In this document: positions 12,510 through 24,856 of the stretch, piece by piece
How positions within the stretch are numbered: the stretch's first letter is position 1
Layout: every line of letters starts with the position of its first letter
Notes under the pieces: model-generated
What the model was told of the DNA's origin: nothing
Database searches by the model: none
The model's input: the letters and a program-made list of their open reading frames with translations, nothing else
Position numbers and translations under genes: made by a program
NCBI GenBank assembly: GCA_023614405.1
Contig: CM042686.1
Coordinates: 467,822,740-467,886,739, forward strand
Direction of reading: 5' to 3'
Length of the DNA: 64,000 nucleotides
Source: Avena insularis
Taxonomy: Eukaryota; Streptophyta; Magnoliopsida; Poales; Poaceae

Positions 12510-12996
12510 TTTCGCGTTTCCATTTAGTTCAATAAATATTATAATAATTTTCGCATTTCGCCGCTTTTTAAATATAGATATTTTTGCCCTTCGTCTCCGC
12601 TTCGTCTCGTCTCGTCTCACCACCGCCAGTCCACCGCCACCACGACCGGCTCGCCGGAATCCCTTGGCCGGAGGAGTTCGACGGCGGTGCATCGCCGCGG
12701 GGGGAGGAGAGCAGGGAATGGGGAGGAGCGGAGGGTTGCCCGGTGCCGCGCTCGCTCGCTAGGGTTCGGTGAGTGCGCGCGTGAGGGTGGAGCTTGCTCT
12801 CCGAGCTTGGCCTGGTTCCCCCCCGTGAGGGCATTAGCTGCGCGTTCGGTGCCCGCCGCGTGATCCGCCCGCCTGTGAGCTCCGGCGACGGGAGCCGTTT
12901 TGGCTTGCGCCCTGGAGCCATCTCCTCCGGGCGCGGTGGAGGGTTGCGTGTTCTCCAGGCTCTGAAGACCGGAAGGGGATCTCAGCTGCCGATCTG
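12510..12996 (+). other. Untranslated first exon of the Mei2-like gene
   Basis: The leader runs from the inferred start near 12510 to a gtgagc donor at 12997. An alternative donor (gtgagtgcgcg) is at 12769. It is spliced to the coding exon whose acceptor (tttcaag) ends at 13575, 11 nt before the start codon at 13587. The intron holds ORFs such as 13080-13421 that are not coding. Which donor is used cannot be decided without transcripts. Confidence 0.5.
12718..12762 (+). promoter_or_regulatory. Upstream ORF in the Mei2-like leader
   Basis: An ATG at 12718 opens a 14-codon reading frame (MGRSGGLPGAALAR, then TAG) in the first leader exon, upstream of both candidate donors, so every transcript starting near the TATA box would carry it. 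It could lower translation of the main frame. Whether it is conserved is unknown. Confidence 0.4.
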
Positions 12997-13586
12997 GTGA
13001 GCCTACAGTTTCTTCCGTATCTACGATCTTCTGCTTTTTTTTTAATGCAAAATTAGGGTCCGTTTTTTTTAGCAGAGATATGATGTTTGAATTCCTGGAG
13101 GTTTTTTGTGTTTGTGGAAATTTTGTGCGTATCTCGGTGGATTTGTGTGATCTGTGCTCGGCTCCGGGGGACGCCTTGATGCGGTTGGGCAGTATTTTGG
13201 TCTGCTCCGCCTTTTTATTTCTATCACAAGTTTCTTGTGCTCTTCGAGCTCACCGAGGACGAGGTGCATTAAACTTCCCGTCTTCTTTTTGGCTTGCTTG
13301 TGGCCAGAAATTATTTTGGGAGCTCAGAATTCTGCACGGATTTTCTGTAGAATCTTTTTTAATCGGCCAATTCGAGCTGTTCCGGTCCAAAATTTTGCAG
13401 AGTTTCTCCCGTCTTCCGTAGCCCAGTTTTCTTGGGAATTCGGATTTTCGTTTACGGTCGATCAGATTTAGTCCTTGGGACCGCTTTTCTTCAGCAATTC
13501 CCCGGGTTTCTTATTTGATCCGCGTCAGTCCAGCTACCGGAGTTGCTGAAACTTGGTATCTGTCTGTCTTTCAAGGTGCCAGCAGG

Positions 13587-16500
13587 ATGCCAACTAGAGC
13601 CATGGAGCAGAGGCACCACATGCCCCCATTCCACCTCCCCGCCGAGTCCGAATCGTCATTCTCCCATGAGGTAAGCCAGCCGCAACAGCCAAATTATTGC
13701 TCCCTATCCTTACATGATGTCTAATGATGGTCCGCATTTTTGCTTTGGGCCAGGGATACTAATTTTTTAGTGTTTGGGTGACTCTGTTTCTATCATTGAC
13801 AACTAGATTTAGGCTAATTCCGTTAATCATATCGAATTATTTTGTAGAGGCCAGTTGGACTTTTCAGGCAGGAGCCTTGTCATGGTATTGTTGGTGAGTA
13901 CCCGAGTGTATGTGTAATTTGTAGTTGCTTGTTAGTAGTACTTTTTTCTTAGGGTAGTTATTCCCGTCTAAATAAAAATGTGGCCTAGCACAAAACTGTT
14001 GCACATGTTAGTTGGGATTTGTGGGGGCATTTGGGGTTCCGCATCTGGGGCAATTGATCGAACAAGATTTGAGGACGTGTCTGGCTGTTTCCAGGTAGCT
14101 GTCTTGCTATATATAGGCGAGGCAGATGATTTGGTAGGCACACGCCCTCACAGGCTGTAGTGTCAGTTGAACCGTGAATGTTGCCTGCACAGTTCTAACA
14201 GTGAAGAATGCTGATGTTGCTTATCACCTTTCTTTGCGCTTGGTGTTTGTGTTTGTTGGGATTATGGCTGATTTGTTTCTTCTGTTAAACAGAAAGGTTT
14301 TCATTGATTTCGGGAAGCAAGCCTGTTGCATCTTCTCCAGCTGAAAATCTCGAGCCTATTGGCGCTAAGGTTTTGGATCAGTTAGAGCTGATGGAACCAT
14401 ACAAGTTGATGGACCAGAAAACTCCCTTTGGCGAGCACAAGTTGCTGGGTCAACAAAGGCATGTTAACGCGCCGCCAACCTCGTGGCGAGCTGATCAAGA
14501 TACTGTACAACAACATGATTCAAAGCCATTGGCTTTATTTCCTAATGTTAGAAAGGGACATTTAAGTATGCCCCAATATGAGAATGGACTTTTCTCAAGT
14601 TCCCTTCCAGACATTTTTGATAAGAAATGTAAGTCCTTGTTCTTTGTTCTTTATCTTTTGCTTTTTTACTTCAGTTAGATTACTTCATGAAACTGGATAG
14701 TGAACTGCTTCCATGAAAGATGGTACAAATATCGTCAGTACATAAATAATACTAGTACGTAGATCAACAGAAAGGATAAGGACAAGAAGGTAAAGATGCG
14801 TAGAAATGAATATAAAGATGTGTAGCACATGAGAAACTTGATTGCTTTATCGACTGCTTCACTTCATTGAAGCCTGAGCTTTTCACTCAAGTGAGAAATG
14901 AGACAATTTGGCCTTCGGCTTTTCATGCTACATCCCTGTAAGAAATGAGACTATATATCCTGTACGTTTCATGCTATATCCAAGTGAGAAATGAACAATC
15001 TGGAATAATATCAGTGCTTAATATTGAACTACTTCTCATTTGCTAATGTGCAGTGAGACTAACACCCAAGAATGGCCTTGTTGGCCAGCCAGCCGGAAAG
15101 GAACCCAACCATGTGGATGATGAGCCTTTTGAGTTAACTCAGGAAATTGAGGAACAAGTAATTGGCAATCTGCTCCCTGATGATGATGACTTATTATCAG
15201 GTGTTCTTGATAATGTGGGGTACCCTGCCCGTGCAAATAGCAGGGATGACATTGATGATGATATATTCTCTACTGGAGGTGGAATGGAACTGGAAGCTGA
15301 TGAAAATAGCAAACTGTTAAAACTTAACGGTAGAGCCAATAACGGTCAGACAGGGTTAAATAGCCTACTCTATGGTGAAAACCCATATGGGGAACGCCCC
15401 TCCAGAACCCTTTTTGTTAGAAACATGAATACCAATGTTGAGGACTCTGAACTGAAACTCATATTTGAGGTAAGTCTTGATCTTCCAGCTAGACTTGTCC
15501 CAAGCAATATATCTTACTGATATGTGCTTTCTTTTTAGCAATATGGAGACATCCGAAGACTTTACACTGCATACAAACATCATGGATTTGTGATGATATC
15601 TTACTATGATATAAGGTCGGCAGAACATGCCATGAAGGTGCTCCAAGGCAAGCCATTTAGGCACTGGAAACTTGACATATGTTACTCCACTCCAAAGGTA
15701 TCCCCTTAAGATAATGCTGTTATGACTTGAGGATGATGTGATGCATTGAGATTGCTTAGTGTGATATTATTATGATGTTTGTTTCCCATTATTTGTTGTA
15801 CCAGTCCACACTTATTGTCGGTTGGCACTGGAAATATGGACATATCTGCAAGAATGTTCACAGTTTAATATTCTAACGGTGACTTGTTCCAACAGGAGAA
15901 TCCTTTGGAGAAAGATACTAACCAGGGCACACTTGCAGTGATTAACCTTGACCCGTCTGTAACTAATGATGATCTTCGCCATATTTTTGGTGGCTATGGT
16001 GAAATCAAGGAGGTATTGTTGTACACTAACTAGCTATTATCTCTGCTGGAACACTACCAATACTAACTACCTTTTTTATCAGATTCATGAGACTTCACAA
16101 AAGGGTCATCACAAATCCATCGAGTTTTATGATGTTAGAGCAGCTGAAGCTGCACTTTATGCATTAAACATGAGAGATATCGCTGGAAAGAAAATCAAAT
16201 TGGAGCCCTGCTGCTTGGGCGACAATAAACGGTACACTGGTGACCATAATTTTGCTTACTTCACAAGTTTTGGTGTTTCTAGCTACCTTTGCTTTTGGAA
16301 GAGCCTTAATACACACTTTGTTTCCGGAACTCTGCAATAAGTTCCCAAACACACATACAAATGCATGTCATTTCGTATTATAAGAAGCAACAGAAAACCA
16401 AAGTAGCAGCAAATGAAAAACACAATAGGCTGACAAAAGCTAACCAAAACTAGTATAAAGACTGCTATTTCAAGCAAAAAAAAAGCAAGAGGCCTGAAGC

Positions 16501-19500
16501 CTCATGAAACATCAGCATATGGTGGTCGAGTATGTAGCGGCAACCTACCTCCACAGATCTACTCCGCATGAAGATACGTGGGTTTCTTGGAATTTATGAA
16601 ATTTGCAGTCCATCTATATTTATCATTTGTCATATACTGTGGAGTTGGTAGGCATGCTCACTAGATGTATACACTGGTTTGATGTGCTCTACCTTGCACA
16701 TGGATGGAATGATGCCAAACAATTTGTCTCAAAAAAGTGTGCTTTTGATTTTAGAGCAAACCGGGTAGGTGTAAAAACTCTTTCCATAGGGTGTGGGAAT
16801 TTGTTTTTCTTTAACTTGATGCAGAATGTCCCCGACGGATTACTATAAATGTTGGACCTTAATTTTTTGAGTGAAGGCAAAGAATATTTGATTTTCTTTA
16901 CGCCCTTAGTAATGCTGGATTTTGCACGACAGTTTGATGCAGCAAAGGCCTCATGAGTTGGAGCAGGAAGAGTTTGGTGCATGCAGACTAGGGAATGCAA
17001 ATAGTCTGCCATCTACTTACTACGGTATGCAGTTTGATTTCAAATCATGAATCATGTTTCTGCTGCTAGTTGTATTTACTAACTTGTGCATGGCATAATG
17101 CAAGGCTCTGTCAACATGGCATCCATGACATCCACTGGCCCTGAACATGGGATCACTCGGGTTCTTCGTTCCAGAGTACAGCCATCAGTGAACCAATTCA
17201 GGGAGGGAACTTTCCTGGATATTCCGCCAAGTACTACTCAAAGCACATCCTCTCCTGTTAGAATTGCAAATACAGGGACACATAATAACCAGTCTGCTCT
17301 TGGTGAGCATGGCCATTCACTTGGAAAGATGAATGGGCATTATGGATTTCAAGGGATTGGGGCTTTCAATCCACATTCCCTTCCTGACTTCCACAACAGC
17401 AGTGTTCCTTACAATTTAAGAACCATACCACCTATTGGAGTTAGGAGCAACTCTAGAACTACTGAAGGGATGGATAGCAGGGCTCTTTACAATGTTGGTT
17501 GTGCTAAACTGTGTGGTCATTCTTCTGGTCATACTGAAGGTACTAACTTTGGGTGCTCTTATTTGCGGATGCATGCATATTATTTCTGGAAGACACTATT
17601 TCCATTAGGTTCATTTGCCATTTCTGGAACTTTGGTAGGTGTAAAAATATCACTTTAGAAGCACACGTTCTTTGATACCGAAACTAATAAGAAAGCTCAT
17701 CTAAAAAAAAATACTAATAAGAAAGCTTTTATGGCTGCATGGTAATTGGACTAACCTAACTTATACTACTTCGAATCTTGCAACTAGCCTGGTTAGACAA
17801 TGCATGCTATTTAATCATGCTTACTTGGCATGCCTTGTGTTATTGTAGCGCTCGGGTTTTCAAGAACTGGAAGCTGCCCCCTCCATGGCCACCAAGCTGC
17901 ATGGAATAATTCAAGTAACTCCCAGCATCATACTTCTTCTCCCATGCGATGGCCGAACTCAGGGCCATTTATCAATAATGTACCATCTCGTCCTCCAACG
18001 CAAGTGCATGGAATTTCAAGAGCATCTCGCATGCCTGAAAATTCCCTTTCAGTCAATCATCATGTTGGGTCCGCACCAGTTGTCAATGCATCAATTTGGG
18101 ATAGGAGAAATGGATATGCAGGGGAGCTGATGGAAGCACCAAGTTTCCACCCTGGGAGTGTTGGAAGCATGGGTTTCTCTGGTAGTCCATGTCTGCATCA
18201 GTTGGAGCTCGCTAGTATGTTTCCCCAGAATGGAGGGAACCCAGCCATCTCCCCTGCGCATGTTAGTGCTCGATCCCCTCAGCAGAGGGGGCATATGTTT
18301 CATGGAAGGAGTCACACAGGTCCCCTTCCGCCCTCATTTGAGTCAGTGGGTGAACGTACAAGGAGCCGAAGAAACGAGTCGTGTTCTAATCAATCGGATA
18401 ACAAGAGGCAGTATGAGCTTGACATTGAGCGTATAGTCTGCGGTGAAGATTCCAGGACTACATTAATGATAAAGAATATCCCAAACAAGTATATCTCTTG
18501 GACTTACTGATCTTATTATAGTTTATTTATGTGCAAGTGTCCCTGTTTGAAGTCATGCCATGTTTTGAAGTTCCTGTTGCCTCAATGGTATTCCAGGTAT
18601 ACTTCTAAGATGCTTTTGACTGCCATTGATGAAAATCACAGGGGAACTTATGATTTCATCTATCTGCCAATTGACTTCAAGGTGAGTCGAGCTTCTCTTT
18701 GTAAACGGCTGTTGTCTTGTTTGTACTTGCTTCGATATTACTTGCATACAATGGCCTAATGGTTCCTAATGTGCATTTTCAGAATAAATGCAATGTGGGT
18801 TATGCATTCATCAATATGATCAGTCCTGAGCATATTGTCCCATTTTATAAGGTGAGATGTTACAACCTATAAAATGGCTGTGCAGTGTATTAGACAAAGC
18901 TTAATTTCGACAGTTTTATTTGCAATCCTTCCTTTTCACACCCTCCTTTTCCTTCCTCATTTCTCTTTCCTTTTATACCTATATTACTGTATCGTGCCAC
19001 ACTTGCATGCATTTTGGATATTTCATGTTAGGTAGTCAAGTCTTAACTTTACCAGTTCTGGTTTCACATCACTAAGCTTTTTCTGTGACCCTATTGCCAA
19101 CTGGTATATGAACAACAACCCTTTCTCTTTTCAGATATTTCATGGGAAAAGGTGGGAAAAATTCAACAGTGAGAAGGTGGCATCACTTGCGTATGCTAGA
19201 ATCCAAGGAAAATCGTCTCTAATTGCTCACTTCCAGAACTCAAGTTTGATGAATGAGGATAAACGTTGCCGCCCTATACTCTTCCACTCAGAAGGTCCAA
19301 ACGCAGGAGATCAAGTATGTTCTCTGATTGCCCATATCTCTTGTTTGCTGTATTACTGTTCTGTAAAGGGCACTTGACTGGGCATTGCTAACTAAATGGC
19401 CTGTACCTGTCTATCTTGCTATGGGCATCACAATGATCATGGAATACATGGTCACACTATGATAAAAGTTTATAGTAGCATGAAACACTAGAAACATTTA

Positions 19501-21133
19501 GCCAAAAATTGGTGATTAAACCAGCTGGTGAATACTTGAGCTCACTTTTACTCATATGATTTCTATCTAATAAGATTGAGAAAATCTGTCCATGATAAAT
19601 TGCGTGCAAATGCAAGAGTAAGGTAAAACATGCCCAGAATTTGTTATACATGCCAGTAAGGTAAAACATGCCCATAATTTGTTATAGCATGAATGATCCT
19701 CCCTGGTTCATAAATTCTACCTCTGAAACCATGTGGCGACTGGTGAAAGTGGCCTTTGGTCAGCACCAATCTCGAAAACTGCTGGTTCTGACCAAAGGGA
19801 CTTGCATTGGAATGCATCCTTCTCATATTCCTTGAATCCACTATTTCAAATGCAAACCTCTCGTATTCCTTGAATCCATGCCATTTCGAGTGCAAACATT
19901 TCATATTCCTTGAATCTAAGTCCACTAGCAATTGCATGCCCTTTTCTGTTGTAAGAGCCTTTGAGTTACAGTTCTGTTCCCTGGGTGGAGTTGCAGTTCC
20001 CTCATAATCCATAACTCGCAGTCTAGTAGCAATGGCATCCTTTAATATTTTTGTCTGTTGTTCGGGTACATAGAGCTAATGGACCACTGAACTTTTATGA
20101 GCATTTCCATTCAAGGAGACTACTAGCGTTAATAGGGCCCACATAGCGATATTCAAGAACCGTGTTGTCACCAGTAGGACCTGGTTCAAGTCTCTCGTGG
20201 CTAAATTTAATATGGTAATTATCTGGCATTTTGTAATAATTCAAGGAACTCTAGCCTTGTTGCAGTCTTGTACCATATCAGAATCACCTATCCTAGATAG
20301 TGTCTCAATTCTCTCAGAATGGTAGTACAAAGAAATACCTAGGAAAAGTTCTCGTGAATTAAAATCTTACTAATCAAGGAGCACAAACACAATCCTACAT
20401 TCCTCCTAAATTCCTTTGAATCGACGAGGCCCTTCAGAATTCATGCATAGGCTTGTCATTCTTGTTTCTTGGTGTTGCTATTTATTTTTGTAGTGACAGT
20501 ATGGGCTCATCATTCTCTTCACATATGGTGACGTTTGGATATTAGTTATGGGGTTAGGGTGGACGAAATAAAACCTTATTATCATTGCCATGTTTGACAT
20601 TTGGTTGGACTATGAATTCAGGATAGAGAATGTAGTGTTGCATACATGACAAGAAACACCCCCCTTGATAATGAGGCAATTTTCACTGAATATGTCTGTA
20701 TTTTTGTAAAATAATATTTACCAACTTCTCCTGCAAAAACCCACCATTTCGATTGGATTTGAAAACAGTGGCATATGAGGTTCTGCATCTCATGCCAAAA
20801 TCTCCATTGGATCGAGCTCATCGGGACCACTATTTCCATTCTTACCTCCCATCACCCATTACACAAGTGGCACCTTGGAGTTTGTTTTCAGCCTGGAATC
20901 TGTTACCTGCTTCACGAGTCTGAGATGGTTGTGTGTTTTTCTTGTTACCTTTTTCGCAGGAACCGTTTCCAGTGGGAACTCACATTCGTTCTAGGCCTGG
21001 GAGATCCAGGATATTGAGCTGTGAAGAAAGCCAGCGGGACATTCTGTCAACCTCTGCCAACAGTTGGACTCCTCCTAACGGAGGCAGCCACTCTTCAGGC
21101 TACCCGAAGGAGGCTGATCCAACCACGGCTTGA
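13587..21133 (+). CDS. OML4: Mei2-like RNA-binding protein, OML4-like
   Basis: Mei2-like proteins bind RNA and act in meiosis and growth control; rice OML4 affects grain size. Coding exons: 13587-13670, 13848-13893, 14293-14628, 15054-15469, 15539-15697, 15896-16012, 16083-16231, 16933-17024, 17105-17539, 17849-18488, 18597-18681, 18783-18851, 19135-19314, 20960-21133. All introns are GT-AG and all phases agree, giving 993 codons and a stop. RRM1 is at about residues 272-345 (TLFVRNM; GFVMISYY) and RRM2 at about 358-430 (TLAVINL). The Mei2-type C-terminal RRM3 is at about 815-905 (TTLMIKNIPNKYTSKML, VGYAFINM), split over four exons. The start MPTRAMEQRHHM resembles the N-terminus I recall for rice OML4, whose length is about 1000 aa. 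The family is sure; the orthology is from memory. Confidence 0.9.
19618..19686 (+). repeat. Two-copy tandem duplication, about 37 bp
   Basis: The unit gtaaggtaaaacatgccc...aatttgttata occurs twice in a row with few differences inside the last intron of the Mei2-like gene. No function is visible. Confidence 0.6.
19808..19920 (+). repeat. Three-copy imperfect tandem repeat, about 45 bp
   Basis: The phrase tattccttgaatcca (last copy tattccttgaatcta) recurs three times, interleaved with variants of tttcaaatgcaaac, inside the last Mei2-like intron. This is a degenerate minisatellite. Confidence 0.5.
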
Positions 21134-21690
21134 AAGCTGAAGCACTAACCACAGCATCCAACTTTTTGACAGTTGCAGCCCCAGCGCACTACCATCATTT
21201 TCCACCTTTTTTTTTCTGCTTTGTTTGGTATGTTCAGACTATGTAACTATTTACTTCAACGTCGTGGGTTGCCGGAGGCTCCCTAGAGGCTGCAAGTTTT
21301 GTCGGTGAGGAGAAGGAAGGGGATTGACAGAGGGTGCTCCCAGTTTCTCCTGAGCCTATATGCATATTAACTGAAGGCCGCGGAAGGCGAAACTCACAGG
21401 GAAGGCTCCGAGATTTTGGACTGTAAGGTGTAACCCAGTGTTGTACAGGGTTTCCTAGTAAGAATATGCATGATTCTGGGGGATGGCCAAAACTTGTATG
21501 GAAGGCAGGCTGTGCCCCCACTGTTTTGAAACCGTTTTGAAGTTAATTTCTTGTGGTGTGTGCTGGGGATCTCGATTTTGGGTGGCGGAATGTAGCCCCT
21601 TTGAGGTGCTACTATAGCCAAGTGTGTGTATGGACATCATTGTACTATAACTTACTGCCTTGATTATGCATGTTTTTGTTCTGTGGTAAA
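21134..21690 (+). other. 3' untranslated region of the Mei2-like gene
   Basis: Gene-like sequence with no domain-bearing ORF follows the stop codon. It is moderately AT-rich toward 21640-21690, where polyadenylation is plausible. The exact end cannot be set from the sequence. Confidence 0.4.
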
Positions 21691-22111
21691 TCTGCCAGAG
21701 CTTGAGCTGTGGGGAGAATTGTCATTTTCATTGATGTGGTAAGGGTCACCGATCTGTGTTCTGCCAATTCCTCCATCCTTGAGATGAGCGGCAGAAGTCT
21801 ATGCAATGTGAGTTTAGCCAAGGAGTTTGGTGCAAGGCTGGGTATAGCGATGACCAGACTGTTGAGTAGAACAAAATCGTCTTGCGTGTTGTTTTCATTC
21901 CTCTTGTTTTCTGCATCTAGGGCGCTGGTGTGCGTGTGTGCAACTGAGTAAAAAAGTCTTGCCGTGGGGCTGACAGCAACGATTCAACAAGTCACTAGCC
22001 CATGTCATCGGATCGATTCGGGAGACGTGGCTTCATGCCAATGCGGTTTAAAGCAGCATGCCAGAGCATCAACTTACCACAGCCACATACTTCTTACCGG
22101 ACATTCAAATG
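21691..22111. other. Intergenic spacer, nothing recognised
   Basis: No ORF with a recognisable domain and no clear element terminus is seen between the inferred end of the Mei2-like transcript and the MITE at 22114. Confidence 0.4.
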
Positions 22112-22113
22112 TA

Positions 22114-22244
22114 CTCTCTCCGGTCCATATTATTGTTCTCAACTTTATCTAGATTCATATATATTTAGTTAAATATTTAGACTAGATGTATCCGGACATC
22201 CGAATCTATACAAAGTTGAGAACAATAATATGGACCGGAGAGAG
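22114..22244. mobile_element. Stowaway-like MITE, 131 bp
   Basis: The ends are a near-perfect inverted repeat over more than 30 bp: CTCTCTCCGGTCCATATTAT inward from the left and its complement at the right. TA dinucleotides flank both sides (22112-22113 and 22245-22246), the target duplication of Tc1/Mariner-type Stowaway elements. The arms would fold into a long hairpin. Confidence 0.85.
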
Positions 22245-22375
22245 TAGATAGATGTAAACTCGTATTTTTACATCAGTTGAGAACTAAAGTCCAAATAACA
22301 CTTTGCTCAAACTCTTTCGAGCCTATATCAGAATGAAGTTTCATCAATCTTAATCGAAGCTCACCAAACATATGA

Positions 22376-22606
22376 TTGTTTTCCACGCTCCCCGTAATCA
22401 AGGTGCTATCTTGCCTCGCATACTCCTTGATCTTCCAAGTTCTCTGCCTCCTTAGCTGGGATGCAGCTCATCTACCTGCATTTGTCGCAGATAAGATCTC
22501 AGAGATATTATTATTAGCAGTCTGTGAACCTGTAGCACCTGTGAAGAGTTCAACAGTTAGAGATGATGAAGATAGCACCTTGATTAGTTCACGTGGTCTT
22601 TTTTAG
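22376..22606 (+). other. Unidentified ORF fragment, 76 codons
   Basis: The reading frame has balanced composition and a protein-like second half (AAHLPAFVADKISEILLLAV... ending SSRGLF). A possible splice acceptor (cttccaag) precedes that half. I do not recognise the family. It could be an exon of a captured or decayed gene, or chance. It lies between a MITE and a possible LINE tail. Confidence 0.25.
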
Positions 22607-22628
22607 CTTCAAATTCATGTTCCAAGGA

Positions 22629-23260
22629 TTTTTTCTCGACAAAGGAAATATACTAATATCACGAAGATACCAATTAAAACCACTCTCTGCACCAATAAAA
22701 TCTCATAAAAGACATCCATAATGCACACAACCTAAAAAAAAACCAAAAAAGAAAGGAAAACAAAGGCCCCGCCATAGCGATCAACTCCTCTCAGCACCAC
22801 GCAAACCACAACCAAAGACATCACCCGGAATACAAAAAAATTCTCAAAAAGCGCCGCCTTCAAGAGGGGAACAATGCACAAGCGTCGTCGTCGCCCAATT
22901 GAAGGCATGACCTTAGGTTTTCACCCTGAAAGTCAGGACTTGGCACTCGAGGAGCACCACCAAAAATGAAATCCTTTAGTGCTGCCACCCCCACTTGCCG
23001 CTGCTGCTCCTGGAAGTTATCAAACACCAGACTCACAAGTATCGTGTCCAGAGCGGACGGAAAAATCCTGCAAGCCAAATCCGAGCACCAGCCTGTGAAG
23101 CAAAGCCTCCATCGCCTCCAAGGCCCGTCCACCATTACTGGACCTCGAATCTTAGCCACCACGACCACTGCTGTCTACACCATGGAAATCGAGATACCGA
23201 CATGTCCCATTGTGTCAACAAACCGCGGAGCTTCGCGCCACGCCCTCATGAAGCCGCATA
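22629..23260 (-). mobile_element. Possible LINE 3' end, reverse orientation
   Basis: On the - strand the sequence ends ...gatattagtatatttcctttgtcgagaaaaaa, the style of the tail of grass LINEs. Upstream is G/T-rich sequence with a short ORF (23168-22860). No reverse transcriptase is present, so it would be a 5'-truncated copy. No target duplication was confirmed. Confidence 0.35.
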
Positions 23261-23261
23261 G

Positions 23262-24100
23262 GTTGATATGGGCACGGATGACCGGGTTCTATCCGATCCG
23301 GACATGCAGGGGTTTTTTGTGGACAATGTGTGCCGTTTGCACGGTTTACCAACTGAAGTGGTTTGTGACAGAGATCCTGTCTACACTAGTTTTTTTGGCA
23401 AGGAATTTTTGCCAGAATTGGCACCCAGTTATATATGATCTCCTCTTACGATCCGCAGTTTGATGGGCAGACATAACGAGCTAATCAAACTATTTATTAG
23501 TGCTCACCCTCAACACGAGCAGGTTGGTTACCACTTTGTGAATTGTGGTACAACACTAGCTGGCACTCAACAACATGAAAAATCCCCTTTGAAATTCTAT
23601 ATGGGCGCAATCCTCGATATTTTGGGTTGCAGCCACACAATGCCATTGCTAGAGATAACATCAATTAGTGATTACACGACCGTTCATTGATTTGGCTTCA
23701 ATGAAGCAACACCTTGGAAAAGCAAAGCTTGACATGAAAACTCAGGCTGATCGCAACATAATTGATCATCAGTTTGTTGTCGGAGACATGGTTTTTATGA
23801 AGCTTCAGCCGTATGTCTAGGCTTCCGTTGTGAACAGAGCAAATCACAAGTTATCGTTCAAGCGGGGGGGAGGGGGGGATATCGATTAGATTTTCGCTCG
23901 TCATCGAAGATCCATCTGGTGGTACATGTGTCGCTTCTCAGAAATTTTCTCAAACCTTCCCATCCAGTACAACATTCCTTGCCTCCTGTCGATCCTTCCT
24001 GTAGTTCCCTGAATCGGTGCTTCTACGTCTCCTTGTCAAGTTCTGATCAAGTGGAGTGGACGGGTTAAAGAAGATGCAACATGCGTGGATTTGAAGTCAC
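23262..24100 (+). pseudogene. Integrase C-terminal half of the Gypsy remnant
   Basis: In shifting frames the sequence matches the retroviral-type integrase core and tail of chromovirus-like Gypsy elements. Visible parts are LHGLPTEVVCDRDPVYTS with the second catalytic Asp region, then a decayed 'SPLKFYMGAILDILG' region near 23580. After that come MKQHLGKAKLDMKTQAD and FVVGDMVFMKLQPYV at 23700-23818. Several frame breaks and stops make it non-functional. Gag, protease and reverse transcriptase are missing. Confidence 0.7.
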
Positions 24101-24160
24101 TGCGCCAAAGCTTCCTGTTCCCCCATCTTGGGGGCAAGCTGGCTCTGAAGGGAGGGGGAA

Positions 24161-24512
24161 TGTAGCAGCCAAGGCCCAAGGCCCATGAATGGAAATGACA
24201 TCAATGCATCGTTGCGACCCAAGAGGAACACAAGGCTGCCACCTTACTTGGCTGGCGATGAATGGAACCGCTAGGAGAGAACGATATAAGAGTCGAGGCG
24301 AACGAGATCGATGTCTTGGAACAACGAAGGACTAGCTTATTCTTTCTTGTAGGAGTATCACAATTCACAGATAGTTGTAATGGGTATACATGTGGGTGGT
24401 TAGGATGATCGTCTGCCAAACTAAACCAATTCCCTTCTCCCTTTAGAGATCTAGATCCACTTGTTCTTCTTAAATTGCTTCTTTCCCCGTTGATCGCTAG
24501 CTGAGCCTTACA
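24161..24512 (+). repeat. 3' LTR of the Gypsy remnant, 352 bp
   Basis: TG...CA ends (TGTAGCAGCC ... GAGCCTTACA) lie directly after a polypurine tract at about 24148-24160. No partner 5' LTR is in the window. Confidence 0.7.
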
Positions 24513-24691
24513 ATTACACAAGCGTTGACTTTCATTACTGAGATTTTTGGGCTTTTCATATTGAGTTTCTTTTGTGCTCTTTTATGTCATCATGTGTAAA
24601 AGAATGAGACTACGTACACAGAAAAAACAATGAGAGTGAGAGTGAAAGAGAGGGGGAATGGTGGGAGCAAGGAGAAGGTGGACATCTTCGA

Positions 24692-24856
24692 TGTTAGAGT
24701 ATACGTGTACGGTTAGATAATCTAAGATAGAGATAGATCTCGTGTCTTGTCTTGCACTTCAAGATGATTCCTGTACGCCTATATATACTCGTCCATGAGG
24801 CTCAATAATACATCCATCATATTCCACTAATCTCTTTCCCTCTCTATCGTTCTACA
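24692..24856 (+). repeat. 5' LTR of the short-LTR Copia
   Basis: It begins TGTTAGAG and ends TTCTACA, is about 165 bp long and contains a ctatatatactcg TATA-like motif. The tRNA primer site TGGTATCAG starts at 24857. Confidence 0.8.

Larger units (their letters stand above)
19315..20959 (+). other. Last, longest intron of the Mei2-like gene
   Basis: This 1.65-kb intron separates the exon ending in ...GPNAGDQ from the last exon. It is much longer than the other introns and contains two small tandem repeats (listed separately). I see no complete mobile element in it. Its gtatgt donor and ttcgcag acceptor are normal. Confidence 0.7.
23262..24512 (+). mobile_element. Ty3/Gypsy remnant: integrase end plus 3' LTR
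   Basis: A 5'-truncated Gypsy copy. The integrase end (about 23262-24100) is followed by a purine-rich tract (gaagggagggggaa) and then an LTR (24161-24512) that starts TGTAGCAGCC and ends CCTTACA. The left boundary abuts the possible LINE tail. The coding part is broken by frameshifts and stops. Confidence 0.7.

Noticed and set aside
11974..12762. Many overlapping ORFs of 60-150 codons on both strands
   Set aside because: They fall in the GC-rich promoter and leader of the Mei2-like gene, contradict each other and have no domain. Only the 14-codon uORF at 12718 is kept.
13080..13471. 113- and 105-codon ORFs before the Mei2-like start
   Set aside because: They lie in the 5' UTR intron; composition is T-rich and no domain is seen.
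16232..16932. Possible insertion in the Mei2-like intron after RRM2
   Set aside because: The intron is about 700 bp, but no terminal repeats or target duplication could be found.
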